DNA from: Methanoregulaceae archaeon
GTDB taxonomy: Bacteria > Armatimonadota > Fimbriimonadia > Fimbriimonadales > Fimbriimonadaceae
DNA length: 53,814 nt
Direction of reading: 5' to 3'
NCBI GenBank assembly: GCA_020850325.1
Contig: JADZEW010000025.1
Location: 1-53,814, forward strand
This document shows positions 42,057-50,149 of the stretch, piece after piece; position 1 is the stretch's first letter; the number at the start of each line of letters is the position of its first letter. The position numbers were made by a program, and so were the translations under genes. Below the pieces are notes generated by a model, which had not been told where the DNA came from, did no database searches, and worked only from the letters and a program-made list of their open reading frames with translations.

Positions 42057-43820
42057 ATGCACCGAGTGATGCGGTATGTGAGCCTGGGACTCCTCGCGCT
42101 GGTCATCTTGGCCTGCGGCGGCTCAGGCTCGGGTTCTGGCGTCCCGGGTTCCACCTTGGTCATCGAGACCGATTGGCGGTTACGCGGTTTGCCCGGCGGG
42201 GGGCTCTCGCAACGCGTCTCTTTGCTGGATGCTCGCGGGATCGTCGTGCGCAGCTTGGCGGTGGATTCTCGCTCAGCCGAAGTCGAATCCGTACGCATCG
42301 ACGGTATTCCCGCCGGCAGCTATCGATTCACTTCGACGCTTTTTAGCCTGGCGGGGCTCAGCGGCACCGCAGTTGGTGTGCTCGAGCTCCCGATTCAAGT
42401 CAGCGGCGAGACTCGGCTGCCGATCGCGGTCGGCGCGGCCGCCGCGTCGGTTCAGGTTCTGCCAACGACCGCCGAGATCACCGTTCCGCAAAGCACTCGT
42501 TTCTATGCGAATCAGCGGACGAGCAGCGGAGCGGCAACTTTCTCGCCTCTGGGGGCGTTCATTTGGACCACTTCGGGAACCGCCGGGAATGTGAATTCAG
42601 AGGGCGTGTTTCAGTCGTCGGCCGCGGGCTCCGCCACTGTTACCGTTCGTGCCCCCAATGCACAAACTGCTGACGCGGCCGTGACGGTACGTCCCGCGCA
42701 GACGCAAACCAGCCGGTGGACGGTGCTCGTCTACATGAGCGCGGCCAGCGACCTGTACCCCTTCAGCGACCTCAACGTGAACCAGATGGAGCGGGTTGCG
42801 GGCAACGACCAAGTCCGGTTCGTGGTTCAGTGGAAGCAGTCGCGAGCGCGCTATCCTTCGTCGAGTTTCGACGGCACGAGGCGGTATCTCGTGCGCCCCG
42901 ATGGCGGGAATGCGATCGCAAGCCAGGTTGTCCAGGACCTAGGCGGCACGGTCGACATGGGCAAGTGGCCGTCGCTGCGCGAGTTCGTGCAATGGGGCAA
43001 GACCTACTACCCGGCCGAACGCACGGTGCTCGTCATCTGGGGTCACGGGAACGGGTGGCGACGAAAGCCCGATCAACCGATGTCGCGCGCGGTCGCTTAC
43101 GATGACGAGAGGGGCAGCGCGATTCAGATTTGGGATCTCAAGAAGGCCCTTGCCGGAATCCCAGTAGACATCCTCGCTTGGGACGCCAGCCTGATGCAGA
43201 TGATGGAGGTCGCCTACGAGGTCCGCGACGTGTGCGATTTTGTCGTTGGCAGCGAGGAGAGCCCGCCCGCGGAGGGGTATCCCTACGACGCAGTGTTCGG
43301 ACGGTTCCGGGATGCTCCGACCGCACCGACGCGCGATCTTACGAAGGCGTTTGTGGATGCGATGCTTGCCGCCCCTGGCTACGCGAGCCGAAAGATCACC
43401 CAGAGCGTGCTTGAGACCTCGCAACTCAGCGCCCTGGAGCGCGCGGTGGACAGTCTCGCCGCCCAGCTGATCATGCACGGCGGAGCCCTGACGACCGTCA
43501 TTCCTCAGGTTCGCGCCACCGCGCAGGCCTACACCCCTCAGAGTGCGCCGCCGCGCTACTACCGCGACCTGTACGACGTATGCCTCAAGCTGGAAGCCGC
43601 AACGACCATCGCGGACGTCAAGGCGGCAGCGGCACAGGTTCGGGCTAGGCTCCTGGAGGCGATAGCTTGGGAAGGGCACAATGCCAACTCACCCGGCAGC
43701 CGAGGGGTCAGCATCGACTTCACGCCCGGCCAGCTCTTCCTGAACGCAGCCAGCGATTACCAGCAGCTTGAGTTCGGAAGGGTGAACCGATGGGACGATT
43801 GGATGGCGATGTCCCCCTAA
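42057..43820 (+). CDS. Clostripain-like (C11) lipoprotein with Cys-to-Ser active site
   Basis: 587 residues. Signal with a lipobox (LLALVILAC, Cys anchor) then a Gly/Ser spacer, so an outer- or inner-membrane lipoprotein. An N-terminal beta region with a Big_2-like Ig domain (about 135-215: PTTAEITVPQSTRF...TVTVRAPNAQTADAAVTV) precedes the C11 domain: WTVLVYMSAASDLYPFSDLNVNQM, VLVIWGHGNGWR (His), DILAWDASLMQMMEVAYEV and VGSEESPPAEGYPY. In C11 peptidases the last motif is D-A-C-x-M with the nucleophile Cys; here codon AGC gives Ser. It may be inactive or use Ser. It could be read through from hisA. Confidence 0.85.
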   Translation: MHRVMRYVSLGLLALVILACGGSGSGSGVPGSTLVIETDWRLRGLPGGGLSQRVSLLDARGIVVRSLAVDSRSAEVESVRIDGIPAGSYRFTSTLFSLAGLSGTAVGVLELPIQVSGETRLPIAVGAAAASVQVLPTTAEITVPQSTRFYANQRTSSGAATFSPLGAFIWTTSGTAGNVNSEGVFQSSAAGSATVTVRAPNAQTADAAVTVRPAQTQTSRWTVLVYMSAASDLYPFSDLNVNQMERVAGNDQVRFVVQWKQSRARYPSSSFDGTRRYLVRPDGGNAIASQVVQDLGGTVDMGKWPSLREFVQWGKTYYPAERTVLVIWGHGNGWRRKPDQPMSRAVAYDDERGSAIQIWDLKKALAGIPVDILAWDASLMQMMEVAYEVRDVCDFVVGSEESPPAEGYPYDAVFGRFRDAPTAPTRDLTKAFVDAMLAAPGYASRKITQSVLETSQLSALERAVDSLAAQLIMHGGALTTVIPQVRATAQAYTPQSAPPRYYRDLYDVCLKLEAATTIADVKAAAAQVRARLLEAIAWEGHNANSPGSRGVSIDFTPGQLFLNAASDYQQLEFGRVNRWDDWMAMSP

Positions 43821-43851
43821 TGGCTGACACTCCTGCAGCTTGCGAAGGCGA

Positions 43852-43857
43852 TACAAT
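43852..43857 (+). promoter_or_regulatory. -10 box of the copper-amine-oxidase-N gene (leaderless start)
   Basis: TACAAT ends 6 bases before the ATG at 43864, and no Shine-Dalgarno fits in the 6 bases. Confidence 0.55.
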
Positions 43858-43863
43858 AAGAGT

Positions 43864-45519
43864 ATGAAACGCCTACCCTTCCTCCTAACGCTCCTCATGG
43901 TCTCGGGATTGGCGAGTGCGCAAATCAGTGTTTACGTCAACGGCCAGTACGTTCAGTTCACCGGCACGGGGCCGCAACGAATTGCCGGTCGGATCATGGT
44001 GCCGTTGCGCGGAGTCATGGAGAAGATCGGAGCCGAGGTTAAGTGGGAGGGCGCGACCCGCACCGTTTCCGCCATCCGAGGCACGTCCACGCTTCAGATG
44101 AGGCTCGGTGAGAGAAATGCCGTCGTCAACGGCAACCTGGTCACGCTCGATGTTCCAGCCCAGCAAATCAACGGCGTCACGATGGTGCCGTTGCGATTCA
44201 TGGGCGAGGCACTCGGGGCCGAAGTCGAATGGAATGGCGCGACCCAGCGCATCGATATCAAGGTTGGCGAGGGTACCGGCTCCGGCTCCGGAACCGGAAC
44301 GGGAACCGGAACCGGAACCGGAAACGTCGCGATCAGCAACTTCGCTGTCGTCCGAGATGAGTGGGTTCGCCCGGGCGGTGTGATTCAAATCACGATGACC
44401 GGTACGTCAGGTGGCGTCGCGACGGCTTCGATCGGCGGCGTTCAAGATTCAATCACCCTTACCGAAAGCCAGTCCGGCACCTACCGAGGAACTTGGACTG
44501 CCCCGCAATCGGGATTGGTCCTTCAGGGAACCAGCATCATTGGCAGCCTGAGACTCGGGACCAGCGAGAAACTGATTCAAGCGGCGGTTTCGATCAACAT
44601 TGACACCGAGAGCCCGACGTTCCGGGCGATCAACCCCGAAGCCGGCGCTCGAGTGACGATCGCCCAGCCGGACATCTCGGGCATCTTTGAGGACGTCGGT
44701 TCGGGCATCGACCGCGCCAGCGTCGTGATCCTCGTGAATGGCCAGAACGTGACCGGCCGAGCCACGATCACCGACAACTTCTTCCTCTATCGCCCAACGG
44801 CAAACCTTGCCAGCGGCGCGTCAACCATCGAGATCCAAGTCAGGGATCGCGCGGGGAATGCTCGCGTGCATCGCTCGTCTTTCATTGTGGAGGCGGGTGG
44901 CGGGGCGGCCGTCAGGTCGTTCCAGCATACGGCGCGCTACTACGCTCAGGTCGGCAAACCGATCGGCTTCAAGATCGAAGCCGAGCCCGGCGCGAAGGTG
45001 ACGGTCTCTGCAGGCAGCGCCATCCAAAACCTCGCCCTGCGCGAGAGCCCGGCGGGCGTTTATCAGGGCAGCTACGTCGTGAAGGCGAACGACCGATTCG
45101 ACAACACGCTGGTCACGGCAAAGGTCGTCCTGAAGTCGGGCGCATCGTTCGACATCGAGGCTCCCAACCGCATTCCGAAGCTGCTTACCGCGACGGCCGC
45201 CTTCGGTCCGGCAACGATCACCTCGATTGCCAACGGCGCAACTGCTCCGAATCCGATGGTGCTCGCCGGTAAAGCGCTGGCCAACACCAAGGTTCAGATC
45301 AAGGTCAGCTATTCGACGAACGTGCTGGGTGCGCTCCGGGTCAATGGGACGATCACCGAGGCAACCGTGGATGTCAATGCCCAGGGCGTCTGGCGTAGCG
45401 GCTCGATCAATATGTCGCTACCGGTGCGTGGCTCGGGAACCGAGTACACCGTCACCGTGACCGCGATCAACGCCGACGGCACCAAGGCCAATCCGACCAC
45501 CATCAGACTCAAGGGTTGA
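43864..45519 (+). CDS. Secreted protein with copper amine oxidase N-terminal domains
   Basis: 551 residues. Signal peptide MKRLPFLLTLLMVSGLASA. Then a copper amine oxidase N-like beta unit (about 20-130) with the doubled pattern GRIMVPLRGVMEKIGAEVKW / GVTMVPLRFMGEALGAEVEW. These units do no amine oxidation by themselves; they are common in cell-wall proteins. A Gly-Ser/Gly-Thr linker (about 138-155) is encoded by near-perfect GGAACC repeats. The rest has three or more Ig-like beta modules (for example PTFRAINPEAGARVTIAQPDISGIFEDVGSGID) and ends in an Ig-like module. Probably an extracellular binding or scaffold protein. Its own close -10 suggests a separate transcript. It overlaps the next gene by one base. 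Confidence 0.85.
   Translation: MKRLPFLLTLLMVSGLASAQISVYVNGQYVQFTGTGPQRIAGRIMVPLRGVMEKIGAEVKWEGATRTVSAIRGTSTLQMRLGERNAVVNGNLVTLDVPAQQINGVTMVPLRFMGEALGAEVEWNGATQRIDIKVGEGTGSGSGTGTGTGTGTGNVAISNFAVVRDEWVRPGGVIQITMTGTSGGVATASIGGVQDSITLTESQSGTYRGTWTAPQSGLVLQGTSIIGSLRLGTSEKLIQAAVSINIDTESPTFRAINPEAGARVTIAQPDISGIFEDVGSGIDRASVVILVNGQNVTGRATITDNFFLYRPTANLASGASTIEIQVRDRAGNARVHRSSFIVEAGGGAAVRSFQHTARYYAQVGKPIGFKIEAEPGAKVTVSAGSAIQNLALRESPAGVYQGSYVVKANDRFDNTLVTAKVVLKSGASFDIEAPNRIPKLLTATAAFGPATITSIANGATAPNPMVLAGKALANTKVQIKVSYSTNVLGALRVNGTITEATVDVNAQGVWRSGSINMSLPVRGSGTEYTVTVTAINADGTKANPTTIRLKG
44277..44327 (+). repeat. GGAACC microsatellite inside a linker
   Basis: Tandem GGAACC/GGAACG hexamers code for the Gly-Thr linker of the copper-amine-oxidase-N protein; such arrays can change length by slippage without shifting the frame. 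Confidence 0.7.
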
Positions 45520-46598
45520 TGTCGTCGTTTCTCGCCGAAGCTGAGCGTTGGCTGTTAGAGGAGGTTCGTCCCCGGGCGAACCTCCTCGACATTGATCCGG
45601 ACGCCCTCGGGGAAGCACTCAACGAGCAAGCCGCAAAGGGCTGGATGGCGCTCAAGCGTCCATCTGAGTTCGGTGGGCCCGCGCTCTCCGAGTCAGAGTT
45701 TCGGCAGTTCCAGGAACTCGTGGCGCGGGCCTCGGGCGCGCTTGCCTTCCTCCAGACTCAGCACCAAAGCGCGGCCTCCTTGATCGCGAAGGGTTCGAAC
45801 GAAGCCCTCAAGCACGAGGTGCTTCCCAAGATGCACGGGGCCGACCGGTTGATGGGGATTGGATTCAGCCAACTGCGTCGGCCTGGCCCACCCATGCTTC
45901 GCGCTTCTGCCACCGCCGATGGATACCGCTTGAGCGGCCATGTGCCGTGGGTGACCGGCTGGAGCATCTTCCCCGAGTTCGTGATCGGTGCCGCCCTGCC
46001 CGACGGCGAATCGGTGTTTGGGATCGTGCCGCTTGTGGACAGTGAGTTGCACGGGGGTGAGATTCGGTTCTCGCCTCCGATGCAGCTTGCCGCGATGGAG
46101 TCGGCCCAGACGGTCACCGCCGAACTGGACAACTGGCTCCTACCCCCGACCCATGTCGTGGATGTCAGGCCGCCGGGCTGGATTCAGAACAACGATCAGA
46201 TCAACGTGACGTTGCAGGGTCACTTTGCCCTCGGCTGCGCTCAGGCGGGCATCGACGTCGTGTCTGAGAACTTCGAGAAGCGGGGGCATGAGTTCCTCGC
46301 GCGAACCCGCGATGCGCTCTCGGCTGAGTTGTTTACCTGTCGTGAGGCGCTGGCGGGGAGTTCGATGGAAATCGCCGACGCGGACCGGCTGCATCGACGG
46401 GCGTGGGCGATCGATCTCGCCGCCCGGTGCGCCCATGCCGCGGTGGTGAGTTCCGCTGGCGCGGCGAACTCGGCGGACCACCCAGCCCAGCGGATTTATC
46501 GCGAGGCGCTGGTGTTCAGTGTCTCCGCGCAGACGACGTCGATCATGGAAGCGACGCTGGACCGCTTGGTCGCGCGTTCTTATGCGCTCCCCTTTTGA
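45519..46598 (+). CDS. Acyl-CoA dehydrogenase-like protein
   Basis: About 359 residues of the acyl-CoA dehydrogenase fold. Seen: N-terminal helical domain with GWMALKRPSEFGGPALSESEFRQFQELVARASGALAFLQTQHQSA, the beta domain with LMGIGFSQLRRPGPPMLRASATADGYRLSGHVPWVTGW (FAD-binding style, though the usual ...TEP.aGSD... is changed to SQLRRPG) and a C-terminal helical domain with AAGANSADHPAQRIYREA. I cannot place a clear catalytic Glu, and it is shorter than typical (about 380). It may act on a non-standard substrate. The ATG at 45519 overlaps the previous stop (TGATG); a TTG at 45516 is an alternative. Its stop lies in a REP-like hairpin. Confidence 0.75.
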   Translation: MSSFLAEAERWLLEEVRPRANLLDIDPDALGEALNEQAAKGWMALKRPSEFGGPALSESEFRQFQELVARASGALAFLQTQHQSAASLIAKGSNEALKHEVLPKMHGADRLMGIGFSQLRRPGPPMLRASATADGYRLSGHVPWVTGWSIFPEFVIGAALPDGESVFGIVPLVDSELHGGEIRFSPPMQLAAMESAQTVTAELDNWLLPPTHVVDVRPPGWIQNNDQINVTLQGHFALGCAQAGIDVVSENFEKRGHEFLARTRDALSAELFTCREALAGSSMEIADADRLHRRAWAIDLAARCAHAAVVSSAGAANSADHPAQRIYREALVFSVSAQTTSIMEATLDRLVARSYALPF

Positions 46599-46632
46599 GG
46601 GGAGCTGACGAGCGGAGCGAGTCTGAGGGGTA
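46586..46632 (+). repeat. REP-like palindromic unit overlapping the gene end
   Basis: GCTCCCCT-TTTG-AGGGGAGC hairpin, then GACGAGCGGAGCGAGTC and TGAGGGGTA. The layout (G/C hairpin, then GAGCG palindrome, then GGGGT) parallels family R1. The acyl-CoA dehydrogenase stop codon is in the hairpin loop. The rest of the gap (46633-46847) holds no gene. Confidence 0.65.
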
Positions 46633-46814
46633 GCTGTAAGCTCGGCGGGCGGAAACTACCCCGTTGTGGACTGCCCAACTGAGTAGAAACTTCATCTGAC
46701 AAATCTGGAACGACTGTGGGGACGAGGCAACCCACAGCCTCTTGACGACGTGGGGCCGAGCCAGCGGCACGAATCATCCGCTGGCTACGTACAACGTCTG
46801 CGCACCGACAGTCG

Positions 46815-46842
46815 TAGCGACGGGATGATCCGTGCCCGTCGC
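46815..46842 (-). terminator. Hairpin past the M32 peptidase gene
   Basis: AGCGACGGG (46815-46823) pairs perfectly with CCCGTCGCT (46834-46842), 5 bases past the stop codon. There is no T-run. Confidence 0.55.
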
Positions 46843-46847
46843 TGTGC

Positions 46848-48332
46848 TTACAACTCGTAGATCGCGCGGTACTTCGCGCCGAGCCCCGCGAGGTAGTCCT
46901 CGGCGCCCATCGGCTTGCCCGTCACACGCATCACCAGCTCCTTCGGCGGAAACTTGCAGCCCTGACGGTACACCTTTTCTTGTAGCCACCCCAGGATCGG
47001 CGCGAACTCGCCGCGGGCGATCATGTCATCCACATCGCCGAGATCGGCGACCAGCTTGTTCCAGATCTGGTAGCTCAGCAAGTTGCCCATCGAGTAGGTC
47101 GGGAAGTAGCCGATGGCTCCCATCGACCAGTGCACGTCTTGCAGGCAGCCCTCGGAGTCACTCTTCGGTCGAATACCGAGGTAGGACTCATACTTGGCAT
47201 TCCAAGCCTCGGGCATGTCCTTCACCGCCAGCTTGCCGGTGAGCACGTCGCACTCGATCTCGAACCGGACCAGCACGTGTAGGTTGTAGGTCACCTCGTC
47301 CGCCTCGACCCGGATAAACGACGGCTCGACCTTGTTGATCATGCGGTACCAGTCATCGAGCGAGATGTCGGCGAGCGTCGGGAACTTCGCCTGGAGGTCG
47401 GGCAGGAATCGCTGCCAAAACGCCTTCGAGCGGCCGACGATGTTTTCCCACGTACGGCTCTGGCTCTCGTGGATGCCCAGCGAAACGCCGCCCGCGAGCG
47501 GGGTGCGATCCCACGCCATGGGGCTTCCCTGCTCGTACATGCCGTGGCCGGCTTCGTGGAGTGAGCCGAAAATCGCCGATCCGATGTACGGCTTGTATCG
47601 CGTGGTCAGCCGCACGTCTCCGATGGAGAAGGTCGTGCAGAACGGGTGCGGCGCGGCGTCCTGGCGGCCCCGCTCAAAGTCGAATCCGATCGCTTTGACG
47701 ATGTGCTCGGTGAACTCGCTCTGCAACGGGTTGGGCCACTCGCCGTGCAGGCGGGAGTCGTCGATGGGGCGGCCACGCTCCTTGATCGCCTTCACCAGCT
47801 CGACGTTCGGCCCCTTGAGGGCCTCAAACATGCGCACGCAGTCCGCAGCCTTGGCGCCTTCCTCGTATTGGTCGAGGAGTGCGTCGTAGATGTGGTCGGT
47901 GTAGCCGAGAAACTCCGCCTCTTGGCGGGCGATCTCGAACATGCGCTCCAGGGTCGGCGCAAACCCAGCGAAGTTGTTCTCGGCGCGGGCCTTCACCCAG
48001 TCTTCGTGGGCGATGGCGGCGAGGCGAGACTTCTCGGCCACGAACTCCGCGGGGAGCTTGGTCTTGAGGTCGTACTCTCGCTGCAGAACCCTGACCATGG
48101 CGAGGTCGTCTTCGGACTGAGCCTCGTTCTTGCTCTGGCTGACGAGTTTGCCAAAGGCATCGTCGGTGCTGAGTTCGTGGGCGATTCGGCTGAGGGCACC
48201 GACATGCTCCGCGCGAGCCTCGGCCGCGCCGCGGGGCATGTAGGTCTGCTGATCCCAATCCATGATCGCAATCGCGGACGAGAGGGCGTTGATGTCGGCG
48301 TAGCGGGCCTTCAAATCGTTCAGGGCGGACAT
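46848..48332 (-). CDS. M32 family carboxypeptidase (Taq type)
   Basis: 494 residues, all-helical metallo-carboxypeptidase; removes C-terminal residues with broad specificity. Motifs: MDWDQQTYMPRGAAEARAEH near the start, the zinc site FGSLHEAGHGMYEQG (HExxH) and GIHESQSRTWEN (the third ligand Glu is in this part), CTTFSIGDVRLTTRY, and DVHWSMGAIGYFPTYSMGNLLSYQIW. No signal peptide, so cytoplasmic. A TAAACT box lies 6 bases before the ATG. The mobile element begins on the other side of the tandem repeat and tRNA. Confidence 0.95.
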   Translation of the reverse strand: MSALNDLKARYADINALSSAIAIMDWDQQTYMPRGAAEARAEHVGALSRIAHELSTDDAFGKLVSQSKNEAQSEDDLAMVRVLQREYDLKTKLPAEFVAEKSRLAAIAHEDWVKARAENNFAGFAPTLERMFEIARQEAEFLGYTDHIYDALLDQYEEGAKAADCVRMFEALKGPNVELVKAIKERGRPIDDSRLHGEWPNPLQSEFTEHIVKAIGFDFERGRQDAAPHPFCTTFSIGDVRLTTRYKPYIGSAIFGSLHEAGHGMYEQGSPMAWDRTPLAGGVSLGIHESQSRTWENIVGRSKAFWQRFLPDLQAKFPTLADISLDDWYRMINKVEPSFIRVEADEVTYNLHVLVRFEIECDVLTGKLAVKDMPEAWNAKYESYLGIRPKSDSEGCLQDVHWSMGAIGYFPTYSMGNLLSYQIWNKLVADLGDVDDMIARGEFAPILGWLQEKVYRQGCKFPPKELVMRVTGKPMGAEDYLAGLGAKYRAIYEL

Positions 48333-48338
48333 GTCGCG

Positions 48339-48344
48339 AGTTTA
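48339..48344 (-). promoter_or_regulatory. -10 box of the M32 gene (leaderless start)
   Basis: TAAACT on the minus strand ends 6 bases before the ATG at 48332. Confidence 0.55.
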
Positions 48345-48367
48345 CCGGCGACTCTGATCGAGCAGGA

Positions 48368-48424
48368 GCTCGGGTTGGTTCGGGTTAGCTCGGGTTAGTT
48401 CGGGTTGGTTCGGATTGGTTCGGG
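48368..48424 (+). repeat. 10-bp tandem repeat
   Basis: About five to six units of the type TCGGGTTGGT/TCGGGTTAGC between the M32 gene and tRNA-Thr. Related units occur at 39272-39300, and inverted ones near 14608-14622 and 48440-48455. Confidence 0.8.
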
Positions 48425-48509
48425 AAGGAGCGAATCCGTGCCCTCCGAGCCAACCGTGCCCGCATCGCGTGACCTCACACGCGTGCGTATGTCATAATCT
48501 CCGCCGTCA

Positions 48510-48584
48510 GCCGACGTAGCTCAGTGGTAGAGCAGCTGTTTCGTAAACAGCAGGTCACCGGTTCGAATCCGGTCGTCGGCTCCA
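48510..48584 (+). tRNA. tRNA-Thr (anticodon CGT)
   Basis: Acceptor GCCGACG/CGTCGGC, D arm AGCTCAGTGGTAGAGC, anticodon stem GCTGT/ACAGC with loop TTCGTAA (anticodon CGT, reads ACG), T arm CACCGGTTCGAATCCGGT. CCA is encoded (48582-48584). The 3' end is the target of the integrase that ends 12 bases away. Confidence 0.95.
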
Positions 48585-48596
48585 GTTCATTTGAAC

Positions 48597-49619
48597 CTAA
48601 ATTTTCTTGTCCTTGTTCGCTGGCGATTTATACTTGACGTTTACACTTCTCTGCAATCGCTCACGTTCCACATGGATGTAGTGCATTTCCGTCGTGCGGG
48701 TGTCGGTGTGGCGCATCAGACGGCGTAGCGTGTCCTTATCGATGCGCTGAGCGAGCTCCGAGGCGAACAGGCCGCGCAGGTCGTAGACCGGGCAACGAGG
48801 CACTTCAGCGGCGTCACATGCCTCGTGCCAGGCCGAGGTAAGCGTTCGAGGATTCCAGGGCATCCCGTCAATGTTCGGGAACACATACACTGAGGTCCTT
48901 GGCAACTGGGCGAGGATCCCTTCGCAGATCTCCGGCATGGGGATAGGCTGGCGCCCCATCGCGGTCTTGGATTCGCTTAGCGTGATCCAGCCGTCTTCGA
49001 TCTCCGACCACATGAGGTTGAGCGCTTCGCCCTTTCTCAGACCCATATGGCGCATGAACCGCAAGATGGGCACAAACCTCGGGTTCGCCTGGGCGATGAC
49101 CTTATCGGCCTCTGCGGCGGTGATAATCTGCCTTGACTCGGGCGTGTAAGGAATCGGGTCGGCGAGCTCAAACGGGTTGCGTGTCGCCCATCCGCACTTA
49201 AGGGCATAGCGGTAGAACGCGCGGCCAACATCGCGGACCAACTTCGCCGTCCGAGCGTGCTCGATTGTGGATAGCTGCCGATCGACGATGATGGGCTCCA
49301 GCTTGTCGATTCGCTGCGTGCCAAACAGCTTCTTGATGTACGACTCCCCCACCCACTTGTAGGACCGCAGCGTCGACTCTCGAAGCTTGGACTGCTTCGA
49401 CTCGAACCAAATGTCGAATGCTTGGGCGATCTTCATGCCGGGCGCGGGCATCTTGCGAACCTCGCCCTCCTTGAAGGCGGCGACTCGGCTCCAGAAGTCA
49501 GGGGCAGATTCGCCCTTTCGTTGAACCAGGATGTGTTTCATGCCGCCGACCGTGACCTGGGTGCGCAGGCGCCCGTCGGCGAGTTTGGTGCCGGTGTGCT
49601 TGGGTCGAATGAAACTCAT
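48597..49619 (-). CDS. int: Tyrosine integrase at tRNA-Thr
   Basis: Phage-type site-specific recombinase of 340 residues. An N-terminal arm-binding region and a core-binding SAM-like domain (about KIAQAFDIWFESKQSKLRESTLRSYK) lead to the catalytic domain: Arg I in RHMGLRKGEALNL, box II VYDLRGLFASEL (the family's H-x-L-R is Y-x-L-R), LMRHTDTRTTEMHYIHV (His and nucleophile Tyr). The ATG at 49619 has AGGAAG before it; a frame start at 49655 is possible but has no Shine-Dalgarno. The gene reads towards the tRNA, the usual layout for elements integrated at a tRNA 3' end. The distal att copy is not seen in the window. Confidence 0.92.
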   Translation of the reverse strand: MSFIRPKHTGTKLADGRLRTQVTVGGMKHILVQRKGESAPDFWSRVAAFKEGEVRKMPAPGMKIAQAFDIWFESKQSKLRESTLRSYKWVGESYIKKLFGTQRIDKLEPIIVDRQLSTIEHARTAKLVRDVGRAFYRYALKCGWATRNPFELADPIPYTPESRQIITAAEADKVIAQANPRFVPILRFMRHMGLRKGEALNLMWSEIEDGWITLSESKTAMGRQPIPMPEICEGILAQLPRTSVYVFPNIDGMPWNPRTLTSAWHEACDAAEVPRCPVYDLRGLFASELAQRIDKDTLRRLMRHTDTRTTEMHYIHVERERLQRSVNVKYKSPANKDKKI

Positions 49620-49745
49620 TGATCTTCCTGGATCGACGGCGATCAGCGAGCTCAACGGCGACCCTTGGCGCGGTTGCGAAGTTCAACTCCGCTTGTTGGG
49701 ACGTGCCCGACATTTTCAGCCATGATTCCCCCTTTTTCGAATCGA

Positions 49746-49760
49746 TCAGAAAAATTCTGA
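49746..49760. promoter_or_regulatory. Palindrome between int and the AlpA-like gene
   Basis: TCAGAA-AAA-TTCTGA in the divergent gap 49620-49830, where a lysogeny-type regulator would act. A TTGACG further on (about 49783) could be a -35. Confidence 0.4.
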
Positions 49761-49830
49761 CACATCACCCACGCAACGCAACTTGACGTGTATGGTCCAA
49801 ACAGGACACCAAGAAGGTGCTGGGACAAAC

Positions 49831-50037
49831 ATGGAAAGAGCGTTCTACAAGATTCAAGAAGTCGCCGAGATCATTGGCTTGGGTAAGTCAATGACCTACA
49901 AGCTCGTCGCTGACGGGCACATCCCCTCGGTCCGCCTGGCGGGCACCAAGGCACGGCGCGTCTCGCGGGAGGCCCTGCTGCGCTGGATTGAGGAGCAGGC
50001 ATCTCAAGTCGCGAGCGAGGCGCAGGAGGTGAAGTGA
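49831..50037 (+). CDS. AlpA/excisionase-like DNA-binding protein
   Basis: 68 residues. A winged-helix of the MerR/excisionase type: FYKIQEVAEIIGLGKSMTYKLVADGHIPSVRLAGTKARRVSREALLRWIEE. Such proteins bind near att sites to favour excision, or switch on replication genes of satellites as AlpA does in P4-like elements. The ATG at 49831 is preferred over one at 49783, since the latter adds 16 residues without homology and GAAGG lies upstream of the former. It is divergent from int and leads towards the ATPase and primase genes. The gap 50038-50149 holds no gene. Confidence 0.85.
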   Translation: MERAFYKIQEVAEIIGLGKSMTYKLVADGHIPSVRLAGTKARRVSREALLRWIEEQASQVASEAQEVK

Positions 50038-50149
50038 AGCATTGATGCTTGCTTGCGCTCTACCAAGGGTCGTGGAGACCCACCTTACGCCACTGCTCCA
50101 AGTTTATGAAGCAGGCGTTGGCGTGCTATGGCTACATGGGGTGTAACTT

